Origin: Planctomycetota bacterium
GTDB taxonomy: Bacteria; Planctomycetota; B129-G9
Assembly (NCBI GenBank): GCA_003644325.1
Contig: QNCA01000069.1
Coordinates: 1-6,925 of the forward strand
Length of the DNA stretch: 6,925 bases
Reading direction: 5' to 3'
Below, one piece after another: positions 1 to 6,791 of the stretch. The notes under the pieces are model-generated. The model was not told where the DNA came from and did no database searches. It was given only the letters and a program-made list of their open reading frames with translations. Made by a program: the position numbers and the translations under genes. The number at the start of each line of letters is the position of its first letter. Position 1 is the first letter of the stretch.

Positions 1-107
1 ACCTTACGGTGACAGTCACCAATCTACGATCCGTTCCGACAAGGGCGGAACGGCTCCGTAATTGGTGACAGTCACCGAGGTTAACAAAAAGTCAGTCAAC
101 TTGAGTA
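1..107. repeat. Palindromic MITE/REPIN-like element, copy A (cut by window start)
   Basis: This stretch carries two GGTGACAGTCACC palindromes (8-20 and 64-76). They enclose a hairpin CCGTTCCG (31-38) / CGGAACGG (46-53) with a 7-nt loop, flanked by matching arms AATCTACGATCC and GGCTCCGTAATT. To the right follow GAGGTTAACAAAAA and the terminal motif GTCAGTCAACTTGAGTA (91-107). Positions 86-107 (22 nt) are the exact reverse complement of 6792-6813 at the other end of the window, so this is the right-hand terminal inverted repeat. The left terminus lies outside the window. The element ends in TA, which suits a TA target-site duplication. No coding capacity is visible. Its class (MITE or REPIN) is inference. 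Confidence 0.8.
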
Positions 108-111
108 GATT

Positions 112-124
112 AGTGACTGTCACC
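112..124. repeat. Additional imperfect GTGAC-N-GTCAC palindrome
   Basis: AGTGACTGTCACC lies just outside the right terminus of copy A. It matches the family palindrome GGTGACTGTCACC except at its first base. It may be the remnant of a second element nested against copy A. Confidence 0.6.
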
Positions 125-143
125 ACGCAAGGGCAAAGAGCAA

Positions 144-172
144 GGGGTAAGGGTAAGGGTAAGGGTAAGGGG
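144..172 (+). repeat. G-rich tandem hexamer (GGGTAA)4, possible G-quadruplex
   Basis: Four perfect tandem GGGTAA units (145-168) are preceded by G and followed by GGGG (169-172). This gives five evenly spaced runs of three or more G with TAA loops on the plus strand, the layout of a parallel G-quadruplex. The complementary C-rich strand is the coding-sense strand of the upstream coaX gene, whose stop codon is about 40 nt away. The unit is not the eukaryotic telomere repeat GGGTTA. It may be a slippage-prone microsatellite or influence the coaX transcript end; the role is unknown. Confidence 0.8.
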
Positions 173-213
173 CATCCTCCGGCGGTACAGCGATTGAGAG
201 TGACCCGGCGGGA

Positions 214-945
214 CTATCGCGCCAGGTAGGCCAGGCGCAGTCCCTCAAGGGCGAGCGCGGCAACGGTGTGGTCTATGCCGCCGAGGTGGGGAGCGAAGCG
301 CTCCGCATCCCCGCCGGTGAGAAAGGTGACCGCACCCGGCGCCTCACGCCTCAACATCTCCGATATCTTTTCAACCGCCCCGACGATTCCCCAGAATACG
401 CCCGATGACATCGCCCCCTCGGTGTCCCTGCCGAGCACGGGTATGTCCCGGTCCCGCGCCGGGTCGATGTGCGGCAGAAGGGCCGTGGTCGAGTGTAGTG
501 TCGAAAGCGCGCCTGCAAGGCCCGGCATGATCGCGCCGCCGAGGAACTCGCCCGCCCCGTTAACGGCGTCTATGGTGACGGCCGTGCCGATGTCGATAAT
601 CACGCAGGGCTTTCTCGTGCGATGATAGGCGGCAAGCGCATTGAGCAGGCGGTCTATGCCGACCCTGTCGGGGAACCTGGTGCGGTTGCGGACGGGCACC
701 TCGAAGTCTCTGCCCGCCGCCAGTATGGGACAGTTGAGCGCGCGGGACGCCGCGTCCAGGACATCCTGCGCGGCATGCGGATTCACCGCGCCTACAAGGA
801 CGGCCTCAATCTGCGAGGGCGAAGCGAAGAACGTGTCGAGACGTGAAATGTCGGATACGGGGAATCGTTCGGTCCGGGCGAGCGATTGGTCCTGCCATAT
901 CCCGCAAAGGATGTTGGTATTGCCGATGTTTATCGTTAACAGCAT
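214..945 (-). CDS. coaX: Type III pantothenate kinase (CoaX)
   Basis: CoaX phosphorylates pantothenate with ATP in the first step of coenzyme A synthesis, in the cytosol. The 243-residue product has the usual family length and motifs of the ASKHA fold. These are NIGNTN at residues 6-11 (phosphate binding), VGIDRLLNALAAYH around 95-108 with Asp98 in the GIDR motif expected to be the catalytic base, IDIGTAVTID at 117-126, and GGAIMPG at 136-142. The start was chosen at the ATG giving MLLTINIGNTN, which matches the family N-terminus. The frame also runs 20 codons further up to a TTG overlapping the pilT stop, but those residues do not look like CoaX. No clear Shine-Dalgarno sequence precedes the ATG. 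The first motif has Asn6 where most homologues have Asp. The gene lies 56 nt after pilT and is probably co-transcribed with it. No T-tailed terminator is visible after the stop. Confidence 0.96.
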   Translation of the reverse strand: MLLTINIGNTNILCGIWQDQSLARTERFPVSDISRLDTFFASPSQIEAVLVGAVNPHAAQDVLDAASRALNCPILAAGRDFEVPVRNRTRFPDRVGIDRLLNALAAYHRTRKPCVIIDIGTAVTIDAVNGAGEFLGGAIMPGLAGALSTLHSTTALLPHIDPARDRDIPVLGRDTEGAMSSGVFWGIVGAVEKISEMLRREAPGAVTFLTGGDAERFAPHLGGIDHTVAALALEGLRLAYLAR

Positions 946-974
946 GGGACAGAGGGTGGCATGGACAGGGTCTC

Positions 975-999
975 TTCCGACTTCCGACTTTCCGCCGAC
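975..999. repeat. Short tandem TTCCGAC repeat in the pilT-coaX gap
   Basis: TTCCGAC occurs twice in tandem (975-981 and 982-988), followed by a degenerate third unit TTTCCGCCGAC (989-999). It occupies almost half of the 56-nt gap between pilT and coaX, where no palindromic element is present. It is probably a minor slippage product with no evident function. Confidence 0.5.
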
Positions 1000-1001
1000 T
1001 G

Positions 1002-2180
1002 TCAATCAAGGAGTTCGTACTGCTCGGCCCCGAGCCGGAGGCGGGCAGTCGTGCTCGGGCGCTTCTTTTCCTCCGGGGCATCCTGGCCGGGCAACTTCGA
1101 CATATCGCCGCCCTTCAGAATACCGCGCACTTGTAGTTCCAGGTCGTCGGGATTATCGGAGGCGGCACGCGCCTCCTCAAGCGTTATTTTACCCTCTGCG
1201 TACAGTTCGCACAAGGATTGGTTGAACGTCTGAGTGCCGTAGTGTGAATGTTCGTCCGCTATGGCCTTGTGGAGCGCCTTGGTCTTGCCCTCGGCCACGA
1301 ATTCGCGAATCAGCGGCGTGCCGAACATGATTTCAATGGCAGGGATCCGCCCCTCCTCGTCGATACGAGTCAGCAATCGCTGCGAGATGACGCCCTCGAG
1401 GTTGAGCGACATCTGCAGGCGAATCAGGTTGTGCTGCTCGTTCGGGAAGAGGTTGATAATACGCTCTATGGTCTGCACGGCGTTGACGGTATGCAGGGTG
1501 CTGAGCACCAGGTGACCGGTTTCCGAGGCGTTGATGGCCGCTTCCATTGTCTCCCTGTCGCGCATCTCCCCAATGACGATGACGTCGGGGGACTGTCGCA
1601 TGCAGTACTTGAGCGCGGTGGCGAAGTCCTCGGTATCAAGGCCTATCTCGCGCTGGCTGATGACGCTTTTCTTGTCGTAGAACTGGTATTCGATGGGGTC
1701 TTCGATGGTGATGATGTGTTTCTGTGTAACGGTGTTGATGTATTGAATCATCGAGGCGATGGTGGTGGACTTGCCGCTGCCGGTGACGCCGGTGATGAGC
1801 ACCAGCCCGCGCGGAAGGAGGGAAAGACGCTGCAGGGCATGAACCGGCAGGTTGAGTTCCGCGAACGAGGGTATCTCATCCTTGATATACCTGAAGACCA
1901 CGCCTATCTCGCCCTGCCTGCGGAACAGGTTTATGCGGAACCTGCCCGAATCGTCCAGGTGGTATGCGGCATCGACCTCGCCGTATTCCTCGAATATCTT
2001 GCGTGTCTCTTCGACCAGGAAGGTGTCACAGTAGGAGCGGACCTCCTGGAGGGAAACCCTGTCCGTCTCCAGAAAGCGTATCTTTCCGTTGACCCTGACC
2101 GCGGGGACTCCGCCGGATTTGATGATCAGGTCGGATGCCTCTGCCTCGACCATGCGCCGGAGTAGTTCGTTAAGTTCCAT
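1002..2180 (-). CDS. pilT: PilT/PilU-family type IV pilus retraction ATPase
   Basis: This is a hexameric AAA-like secretion ATPase acting at the inner-membrane base of type IV pili, where it powers pilus disassembly and twitching. The 392-residue product has an N-terminal PAS-like region beginning MELNELLRRMVEAEASDLI. After it come Walker A GVTGSGKST (131-139), the Asp-box segment IEDPIE (159-164), Walker B region GEMRD (204-208) and His box TLHT (228-231). The C-terminal part, with GTQTFNQSL and DNPDDLEL, resembles PilU as much as PilT, and a 35-residue charged tail follows the core. The ATG at 2178-2180 was chosen because GAGG lies 8 nt upstream and the N-terminus matches the family; the frame is open 23 codons further up, into a repeat element. 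It lies between obgE and coaX, with no other pilus gene in view, so it may act in trans on pili encoded elsewhere. PilT versus PilU is not certain. Confidence 0.95.
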   Translation of the reverse strand: MELNELLRRMVEAEASDLIIKSGGVPAVRVNGKIRFLETDRVSLQEVRSYCDTFLVEETRKIFEEYGEVDAAYHLDDSGRFRINLFRRQGEIGVVFRYIKDEIPSFAELNLPVHALQRLSLLPRGLVLITGVTGSGKSTTIASMIQYINTVTQKHIITIEDPIEYQFYDKKSVISQREIGLDTEDFATALKYCMRQSPDVIVIGEMRDRETMEAAINASETGHLVLSTLHTVNAVQTIERIINLFPNEQHNLIRLQMSLNLEGVISQRLLTRIDEEGRIPAIEIMFGTPLIREFVAEGKTKALHKAIADEHSHYGTQTFNQSLCELYAEGKITLEEARAASDNPDDLELQVRGILKGGDMSKLPGQDAPEEKKRPSTTARLRLGAEQYELLD

Positions 2181-2203
2181 CGTTCGCCTCAAAACAGATA
2201 AAG

Positions 2204-2337
2204 TATTCAAGTTGACCGGGTTTGGGGCATGAAAACTGACGGTCACCATTACGGAGCACAGACCCCGACGCAGTCGGGGGCCGGCTCGTAGATGGTGACT
2301 GTCACCGAGGTCAACAAAAACTCAGTCAACTTGAGTA
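2204..2337. repeat. Palindromic MITE/REPIN-like element, copy B (complete)
   Basis: This 134-nt element fills most of the obgE-pilT gap. Its ends are inverted repeats, TATTCAAGTTGAC (2204-2216) and GTCAACTTGAGTA (2325-2337), matching at 12 of 13 positions and flanked by TA. Inside are a degenerate palindrome ending GACGGTCACC (2247), arm ATTACGGAGC, a perfect hairpin CCCCGAC/GTCGGGG with a 3-nt loop (2263-2279), arm GGCTCGTAGAT, and a perfect GGTGACTGTCACC (2294-2306). GAGGTCAACAAAAACTCAG follows. Its right part closely matches copy A. It forms the untranslated region between obgE, whose stop begins 2 nt outside it, and pilT, whose start is 23 nt away. It contains no reading frame of its own. 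Confidence 0.8.
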
Positions 2338-2339
2338 AT

Positions 2340-3569
<1,230 letters not shown>

Positions 3570-3579
<10 letters not shown>

Positions 3580-3827
3580 GACATTGCCCCGGGAATGACG
3601 CTGATCCTGCGGTTGGAGGCGAACTGCACCCGGCCGTTAACGAGCGCGAACAGGGTGTAGTCCCTGCCCAGGCCGACGTTCCGGCCCGGCCTGAACCTCG
3701 TCCCACGCTGCCTGACGATGATTGAGCCGGCAGTGACGAACTGGCCGCCGTATGCTTTGATGCCGCGGCGTTGGGCGTTGCTGTCGCGGCCGTTTCTTGA
3801 AGAGCCCTGTCCTTTTTTGTGCGCCAT
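3570..3827 (-). CDS. rpmA: 50S ribosomal protein L27
   Basis: L27 belongs to the large ribosomal subunit and reaches towards the peptidyl-transferase centre with its N-terminal tail. The 85-residue protein begins [16 protein letters not shown], then [20 protein letters not shown] and [14 protein letters not shown], all hallmark L27 sequence. The ATG is preceded by AGGGA at normal spacing. The protein starts directly with MAHKKG and lacks the N-terminal extension that the protease Prp removes in Firmicutes; no prp gene lies between rplU and rpmA. The C-terminus (IPGAMSSS) departs from the family, and its last codons fall in a repeat element, which suggests that the original end was replaced. 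Confidence 0.98.
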
Positions 3828-3877
3828 GATTCCGTCCCTGTTATTGCTTTTTGCTTGGATAAAGAAACACCCGGCAC

Positions 3878-3997
3878 GGTGACGGTCACCGATCTACGAG
3901 CCGGCCCCCTGGTAAATCAGGGGTTTTGCGCTCCGCCCGTTCCGGGTCCTCGCCCTGAGGACCCGTCAGTGTCCGAAGGGTAATTCGGGTCTGACCC
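3878..3997. repeat. Cluster of palindromes and hairpins in the rplU-rpmA gap
   Basis: GGTGACGGTCACC (3878-3890) is followed by the arm GATCTACGAGCC known from copies A and B. A hairpin CCCCTG/CAGGGG comes next (3906-3923, followed by TTTT on the plus strand), then a perfect 9-bp hairpin CGGGTCCTC/GAGGACCCG with a 5-nt loop (3943-3965). A different palindrome, GGGTCTGACCC (3987-3997), ends the cluster. The first part is a fragment of the local element family. The last palindrome resembles the GGGTC-N-GACCC type of REP sequence. None has a T-tract on the minus strand, so the cluster is not an obvious terminator for rplU and read-through to rpmA is likely. Confidence 0.65.
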
Positions 3998-4026
3998 TGC
4001 GCTGTCGCGTTGACGCCTGCGCTTCA

Positions 4027-4356
4027 CTATTTCAGGCTGATGTCCTTAATTATTACGCGGGTGTATTTCTGCCGGTGGCCGGTCTTCTTGTGATAGCCCT
4101 TCCGCCTTTTGAATCTGAAGACGGTCACTTTTTCTCCCGCGGCGGGGCCTTCGACCTCGGCGGTGACCATCGCGCCCGCGACATGCGGCTGTCCGATGAG
4201 TATATCGTCCTTGCCGCGAAACAGCATGATATTGTCGAACGTGATGGTCTGGCCGGGCTCGGCGTCGCGCAGGTCAACGTCTACAATATCGCCTTTCGCG
4301 ACCTTGTACTGCTTCGAGCCGTCTTTGAAAACCGCATATTCTCCAGTCTTTTCCAT
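4027..4356 (-). CDS. rplU: 50S ribosomal protein L21
   Basis: L21 is a large-subunit protein that binds 23S rRNA. The 109-residue product reads MEKTGEYAVFKDGSKQYKV at the N-terminus, has the internal FKRRKGYHKKTGHRQKYT segment and ends VIIKDISLK. The GHRQ-Y-T signature near the C-terminus is typical. The start ATG has GGGAG about 8 nt upstream. An upstream in-frame methionine (11 codons earlier) adds residues foreign to the family and was not used. The N-terminus is about six residues longer than in common L21 proteins, which begin MYAVI. The gene lies 126 nt after RNase E/G in the usual order, and its leader contains a GGTGAC palindrome but no promoter I could recognise. Confidence 0.97.
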   Translation of the reverse strand: MEKTGEYAVFKDGSKQYKVAKGDIVDVDLRDAEPGQTITFDNIMLFRGKDDILIGQPHVAGAMVTAEVEGPAAGEKVTVFRFKRRKGYHKKTGHRQKYTRVIIKDISLK

Positions 4357-4406
4357 ATGGTCACTCCCGTAAAGGAAGCCGTGTTTCAAATGCCCGTTTT
4401 TTAGGC

Positions 4407-4419
4407 GGTGACAGTCACC
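4407..4419. repeat. Solitary GGTGACAGTCACC palindrome between RNase E/G and rplU
   Basis: This is a perfect copy of the 13-nt family palindrome without recognisable terminal repeats around it. It lies in the 126-nt gap, 50 nt upstream of the rplU start. A 9-mer AAATGCCCG flanks it on both sides (4388-4396 and 4441-4449) in direct orientation, which may be a trace of an insertion or a coincidence. Confidence 0.65.
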
Positions 4420-4482
4420 TGTGCCTGTAGACAGAGCAAAAAATGCCCGGTTCAGTTCGACAAAAGTCTCCCACTGTTCCCA

Positions 4483-5985
4483 TCACGGTTTCTTCTCGCC
4501 GTTTTTCGTATGGTAGACGACCTTGTTATCTTCAGTCTGGAAATCTTCGTCGCTTCGTATATAGATTGCCTTGCCGTAGGTGTCTTCTATGTACACCAGG
4601 TCTTTTCTCTTGGTATTTTGCAGATAGAAGGCGACCTGCGGGCTGACGGTGACCTCGATGTTCTTTATTTCCGGTTCGCGCAGGCCCAGTTTTATTTTCC
4701 GCATGACCTCCAGGCTGACGCTGGCCACGGTCTTGACCGAACCGGAACCGTGGCACAACGGGCATTCCTCGTATGCGTCGCGGTGCATGCCCGGGCGCAT
4801 CTTCTGCCGGGTCATTTCAATCAAACAGAAGCGCGACATCTTCAGGACGGTCTTCTGCGCTCGGTCATCTTTGACGGCCGCCCTGAATTCCCGCTCCACT
4901 GCCTGGCGGTGCTTCATCGAGCGCATGTCGATGAAATCAATGACGACAACCCCTCCGAGGTCCCTCAGGCGCAACTGCCGAGCGATCTCACGAGCAGCCT
5001 CAAGGTTTATCTTCAGCGCGGTCTCCTCCAGGTCCTTCTCACGGCGGTAGCCGCCGGAGTTCACGTCCACGCTGACCATGGCCTCGGTCTGCTCGATAAC
5101 GAGCGAGCCTCCGCTTTTCAGCGGCACCTTTCGCCGGTAGAGGCCTTCTATCTGCTCTTCCACGCCGTACTTGTAAAAGATCGGTTCGGCGCTGTCGTGA
5201 AACTTGAGGATATGCTTTCCTCGAGGCATGATGGAGCGCAGAAACTCGCGCGCCTTTTTGCACTCATCCTCATGGTCCAGCACTATCTCTTTGATTTCCG
5301 GAGTGTACAGGTCGCGTATCGTGCGTATGACGAGGTCGCTCTCCTTGTACAACGCCGCTGGAGCCGTGCTCTTCTTTGTCCGCAACTGTATGGCCTTCCA
5401 CAGGCGCATCAGGTACTGCAAGTCTTTCTGCAGTTCCCGCTTTGTTTTCCCGGCGCCCGCGGTGCGGACGATGAATCCCAGGTCCTTGGGCGGATGGAGC
5501 GATTCGAGCATCTTCCGCAGTTTGTCGCGCTGCTCCGGTTCCTCGATTTTCTTCGAGACGCCCAGCCGCTTCAGTTGCGGCATGAGCACGAGGTACCGCC
5601 CGGGTATGCTGACAAAGGTGCTCAACGTCGGCCCCTTGTGCCCCACGCCGTCGCGGGTCACCTGCACGAGCAATTCTTGGCCGCGCCGCAGGACGTTCTG
5701 GATAAGGCGGTGCCTGCCGCGCTTCTTGGGCGTGCGGCCGCCGCCTTTGCCGATATCCGGCAACACGTCGGAAACATGCAGAAAGCCCTGCTTATCTCCG
5801 CCGAACTCGACGAAGGCGGCCTGAATGGCCGGCTCCACGTTCACCACCCGGGCCTTGTAAATGTTGCCCAGGTATGTCTGCTTCTGGGTTCTCTCGATGT
5901 ACAGTTCGTCCAGAACCCCGTCTTTCAATATGGCCACGCGCCCTTCCTCGGGCTCGACCACATTGATCAGCATTGTTCTTTTCAT
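4483..5985 (-). CDS. rng: RNase E/G family endoribonuclease
   Basis: This enzyme cuts single-stranded AU-rich RNA during rRNA maturation and mRNA decay. The 500-residue product is about the length of E. coli RNase G and lacks the long degradosome scaffold of RNase E. An S1 RNA-binding domain spans about residues 37-125 (NIYKARVVNVEPAIQAAFVEF, then GFLHVSDVLP) with a basic glycine-rich insert (80-93). The 5'-phosphate sensor region FIVRTAG puts Arg174 and Thr175 where E. coli RNase E has Arg169 and Thr170. The catalytic magnesium ligands are Asp307 in SVDVNSG and Asp350 in VVIDFIDM. The zinc link is CPLC (408-411). All key residues are present. The ATG with AGGGA 7 nt upstream is the start. 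The gene follows the DUF2344 gene by 51 nt and precedes rplU, a common arrangement, and is probably co-transcribed with both. Confidence 0.97.
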   Translation of the reverse strand: MKRTMLINVVEPEEGRVAILKDGVLDELYIERTQKQTYLGNIYKARVVNVEPAIQAAFVEFGGDKQGFLHVSDVLPDIGKGGGRTPKKRGRHRLIQNVLRRGQELLVQVTRDGVGHKGPTLSTFVSIPGRYLVLMPQLKRLGVSKKIEEPEQRDKLRKMLESLHPPKDLGFIVRTAGAGKTKRELQKDLQYLMRLWKAIQLRTKKSTAPAALYKESDLVIRTIRDLYTPEIKEIVLDHEDECKKAREFLRSIMPRGKHILKFHDSAEPIFYKYGVEEQIEGLYRRKVPLKSGGSLVIEQTEAMVSVDVNSGGYRREKDLEETALKINLEAAREIARQLRLRDLGGVVVIDFIDMRSMKHRQAVEREFRAAVKDDRAQKTVLKMSRFCLIEMTRQKMRPGMHRDAYEECPLCHGSGSVKTVASVSLEVMRKIKLGLREPEIKNIEVTVSPQVAFYLQNTKRKDLVYIEDTYGKAIYIRSDEDFQTEDNKVVYHTKNGEKKP

Positions 5986-6036
5986 TCGTTGTCCCTGTTT
6001 CTCCGCCTTCGCCCGTACGGGTCGTTAAGGAGGCGG

Positions 6037-6669
6037 TCAGGGATTGAGATTCAGTTCCGTGCGGCGGATTCGCACCGCCAGGGCATCCACCCCCAGCGCC
6101 CGCAGTATGTCATCGGGCCTTGCGGCGCCTTTGGGGGTAACCCTTATGTGCATTTCCAGGCCTTCCGGGGTGACCTCGAGAGCGCTCACATACGGCCGCA
6201 AATCTATCCGGCTTACCTTGTCCCGGCGGACTCTGTCGATTTCCACGCTGCGGCTTTGCAGGAAGGATTCCACCTTTTCTGTTATTCCTTCCATATCCTT
6301 CCCGTTGCTCTCGGGCAGTGTGGCCACGTATGCCACATCCCGGGGCACGGCGCTCGACCGGGGGGAAGCCAGCGTCACCTCCAGCAGTTCTATGCCGTGT
6401 GGCAGTTCGGCTTCCAGGCGCTCGCACAACTCCGTTGCTCTGTACCAACGCGAAGTATCGAGGAAAAGAATCTCACAATCGGATTCGATTCCCACGCCCA
6501 GCGGCAGCACAAAGACCATCCTCGGATGCGGGTTAAAACCCCGGCTCATCCGTACCTCGATGACCGCCCGCCTCAGGGCGCGCTGGAAGAGCCTCATCAC
6601 GTCGTGATGAGAGATGAATCTCAAATCCCCGTGTTTCGAAAATTTTATCCTGAATCTTTGCTTAAGCAC
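6037..6669 (-). CDS. DUF2344 / TIGR03936 radical-SAM-linked protein
   Basis: The biochemical role is unknown. In other bacteria this family is fused to, or encoded next to, a B12-binding radical SAM protein (TIGR03960) and commonly lies just upstream of RNase E/G and rplU. The 210-residue product shows the family N-terminus RFRIKFSKHGDLRFISHHD (residues 5-23), then MRLFQRALRRA and SRGFNPHPRMVFVLPLGVG (42-60). No signal peptide or membrane segment is visible. The start is GTG at 6667-6669: a stop codon lies three codons upstream in frame, and the next methionine would remove the conserved N-terminus. The ribosome binding site is weak. A good promoter lies about 70 nt upstream, and no radical SAM gene fits in the remaining upstream sequence, so here the protein stands alone at the head of the transcript. 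Confidence 0.9.
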   Translation of the reverse strand: MLKQRFRIKFSKHGDLRFISHHDVMRLFQRALRRAVIEVRMSRGFNPHPRMVFVLPLGVGIESDCEILFLDTSRWYRATELCERLEAELPHGIELLEVTLASPRSSAVPRDVAYVATLPESNGKDMEGITEKVESFLQSRSVEIDRVRRDKVSRIDLRPYVSALEVTPEGLEMHIRVTPKGAARPDDILRALGVDALAVRIRRTELNLNP

Positions 6670-6735
6670 AAAGATTTACCATGCGTAACGTCGCTTTAAG
6701 TGTACCCTAACACCGCACAGAGTTCCGAATCAAAT

Positions 6736-6764
6736 AGTATAGGGTTTTCCCGGCCGGATTTCAA
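6736..6764 (-). promoter_or_regulatory. Sigma70-type promoter for the DUF2344 - RNase E/G - rplU - rpmA transcript
   Basis: On the minus strand TTGAAA (6759-6764) is separated by exactly 17 nt from TATACT (6736-6741), each one mismatch from the housekeeping consensus. Transcription should start near 6728-6730, giving a leader of about 60 nt before the GTG start. It is the only strong promoter-like pair I found in the intergenic regions. The repeat element copy D begins 28 nt upstream of the -35 box. This is a match by eye with no experimental support. Confidence 0.65.
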
Positions 6765-6791
6765 CCACTTTTCCGGGAACGCGCAAGAATT

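Noticed and set aside
81..95. Resemblance of TTAACAAAAAGTCAG to the Correia element terminus of Neisseria
   Set aside because: The match is short and AT-rich, the outermost terminal bases differ, and the motif lies on the inner side of the repeat here. Chance similarity is more likely than kinship.
1..124. CRISPR array from repeated GGTGACAGTCACC units
   Set aside because: The repeats are only 13 nt, irregularly spaced, scattered across several gaps and accompanied by conserved flanking arms rather than unique spacers.
1248..2165. 305-codon plus-strand frame opposite pilT
   Set aside because: It is a shadow of the PilT coding frame, with no domain and no ribosome binding site noticed.
6003..6036. 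CCGCCT/AGGCGG hairpin with inner CCCGTACGGG in the gap before RNase E/G
   Set aside because: It has no T-tract and is short and GC-rich; it could be an mRNA stem but is not distinguishable from background.
6662..6682. Six-codon upstream frame (MVNLCA) overlapping the GTG start of the DUF2344 gene
   Set aside because: It has no Shine-Dalgarno sequence and is too short to distinguish from chance.
4408..6699. 763-codon open frame on the plus strand opposite RNase E/G and the DUF2344 gene
   Set aside because: It lies antisense to two genes with intact catalytic and family motifs, and its translation shows no recognisable domain. Long antisense frames are expected from GC-rich codon bias.
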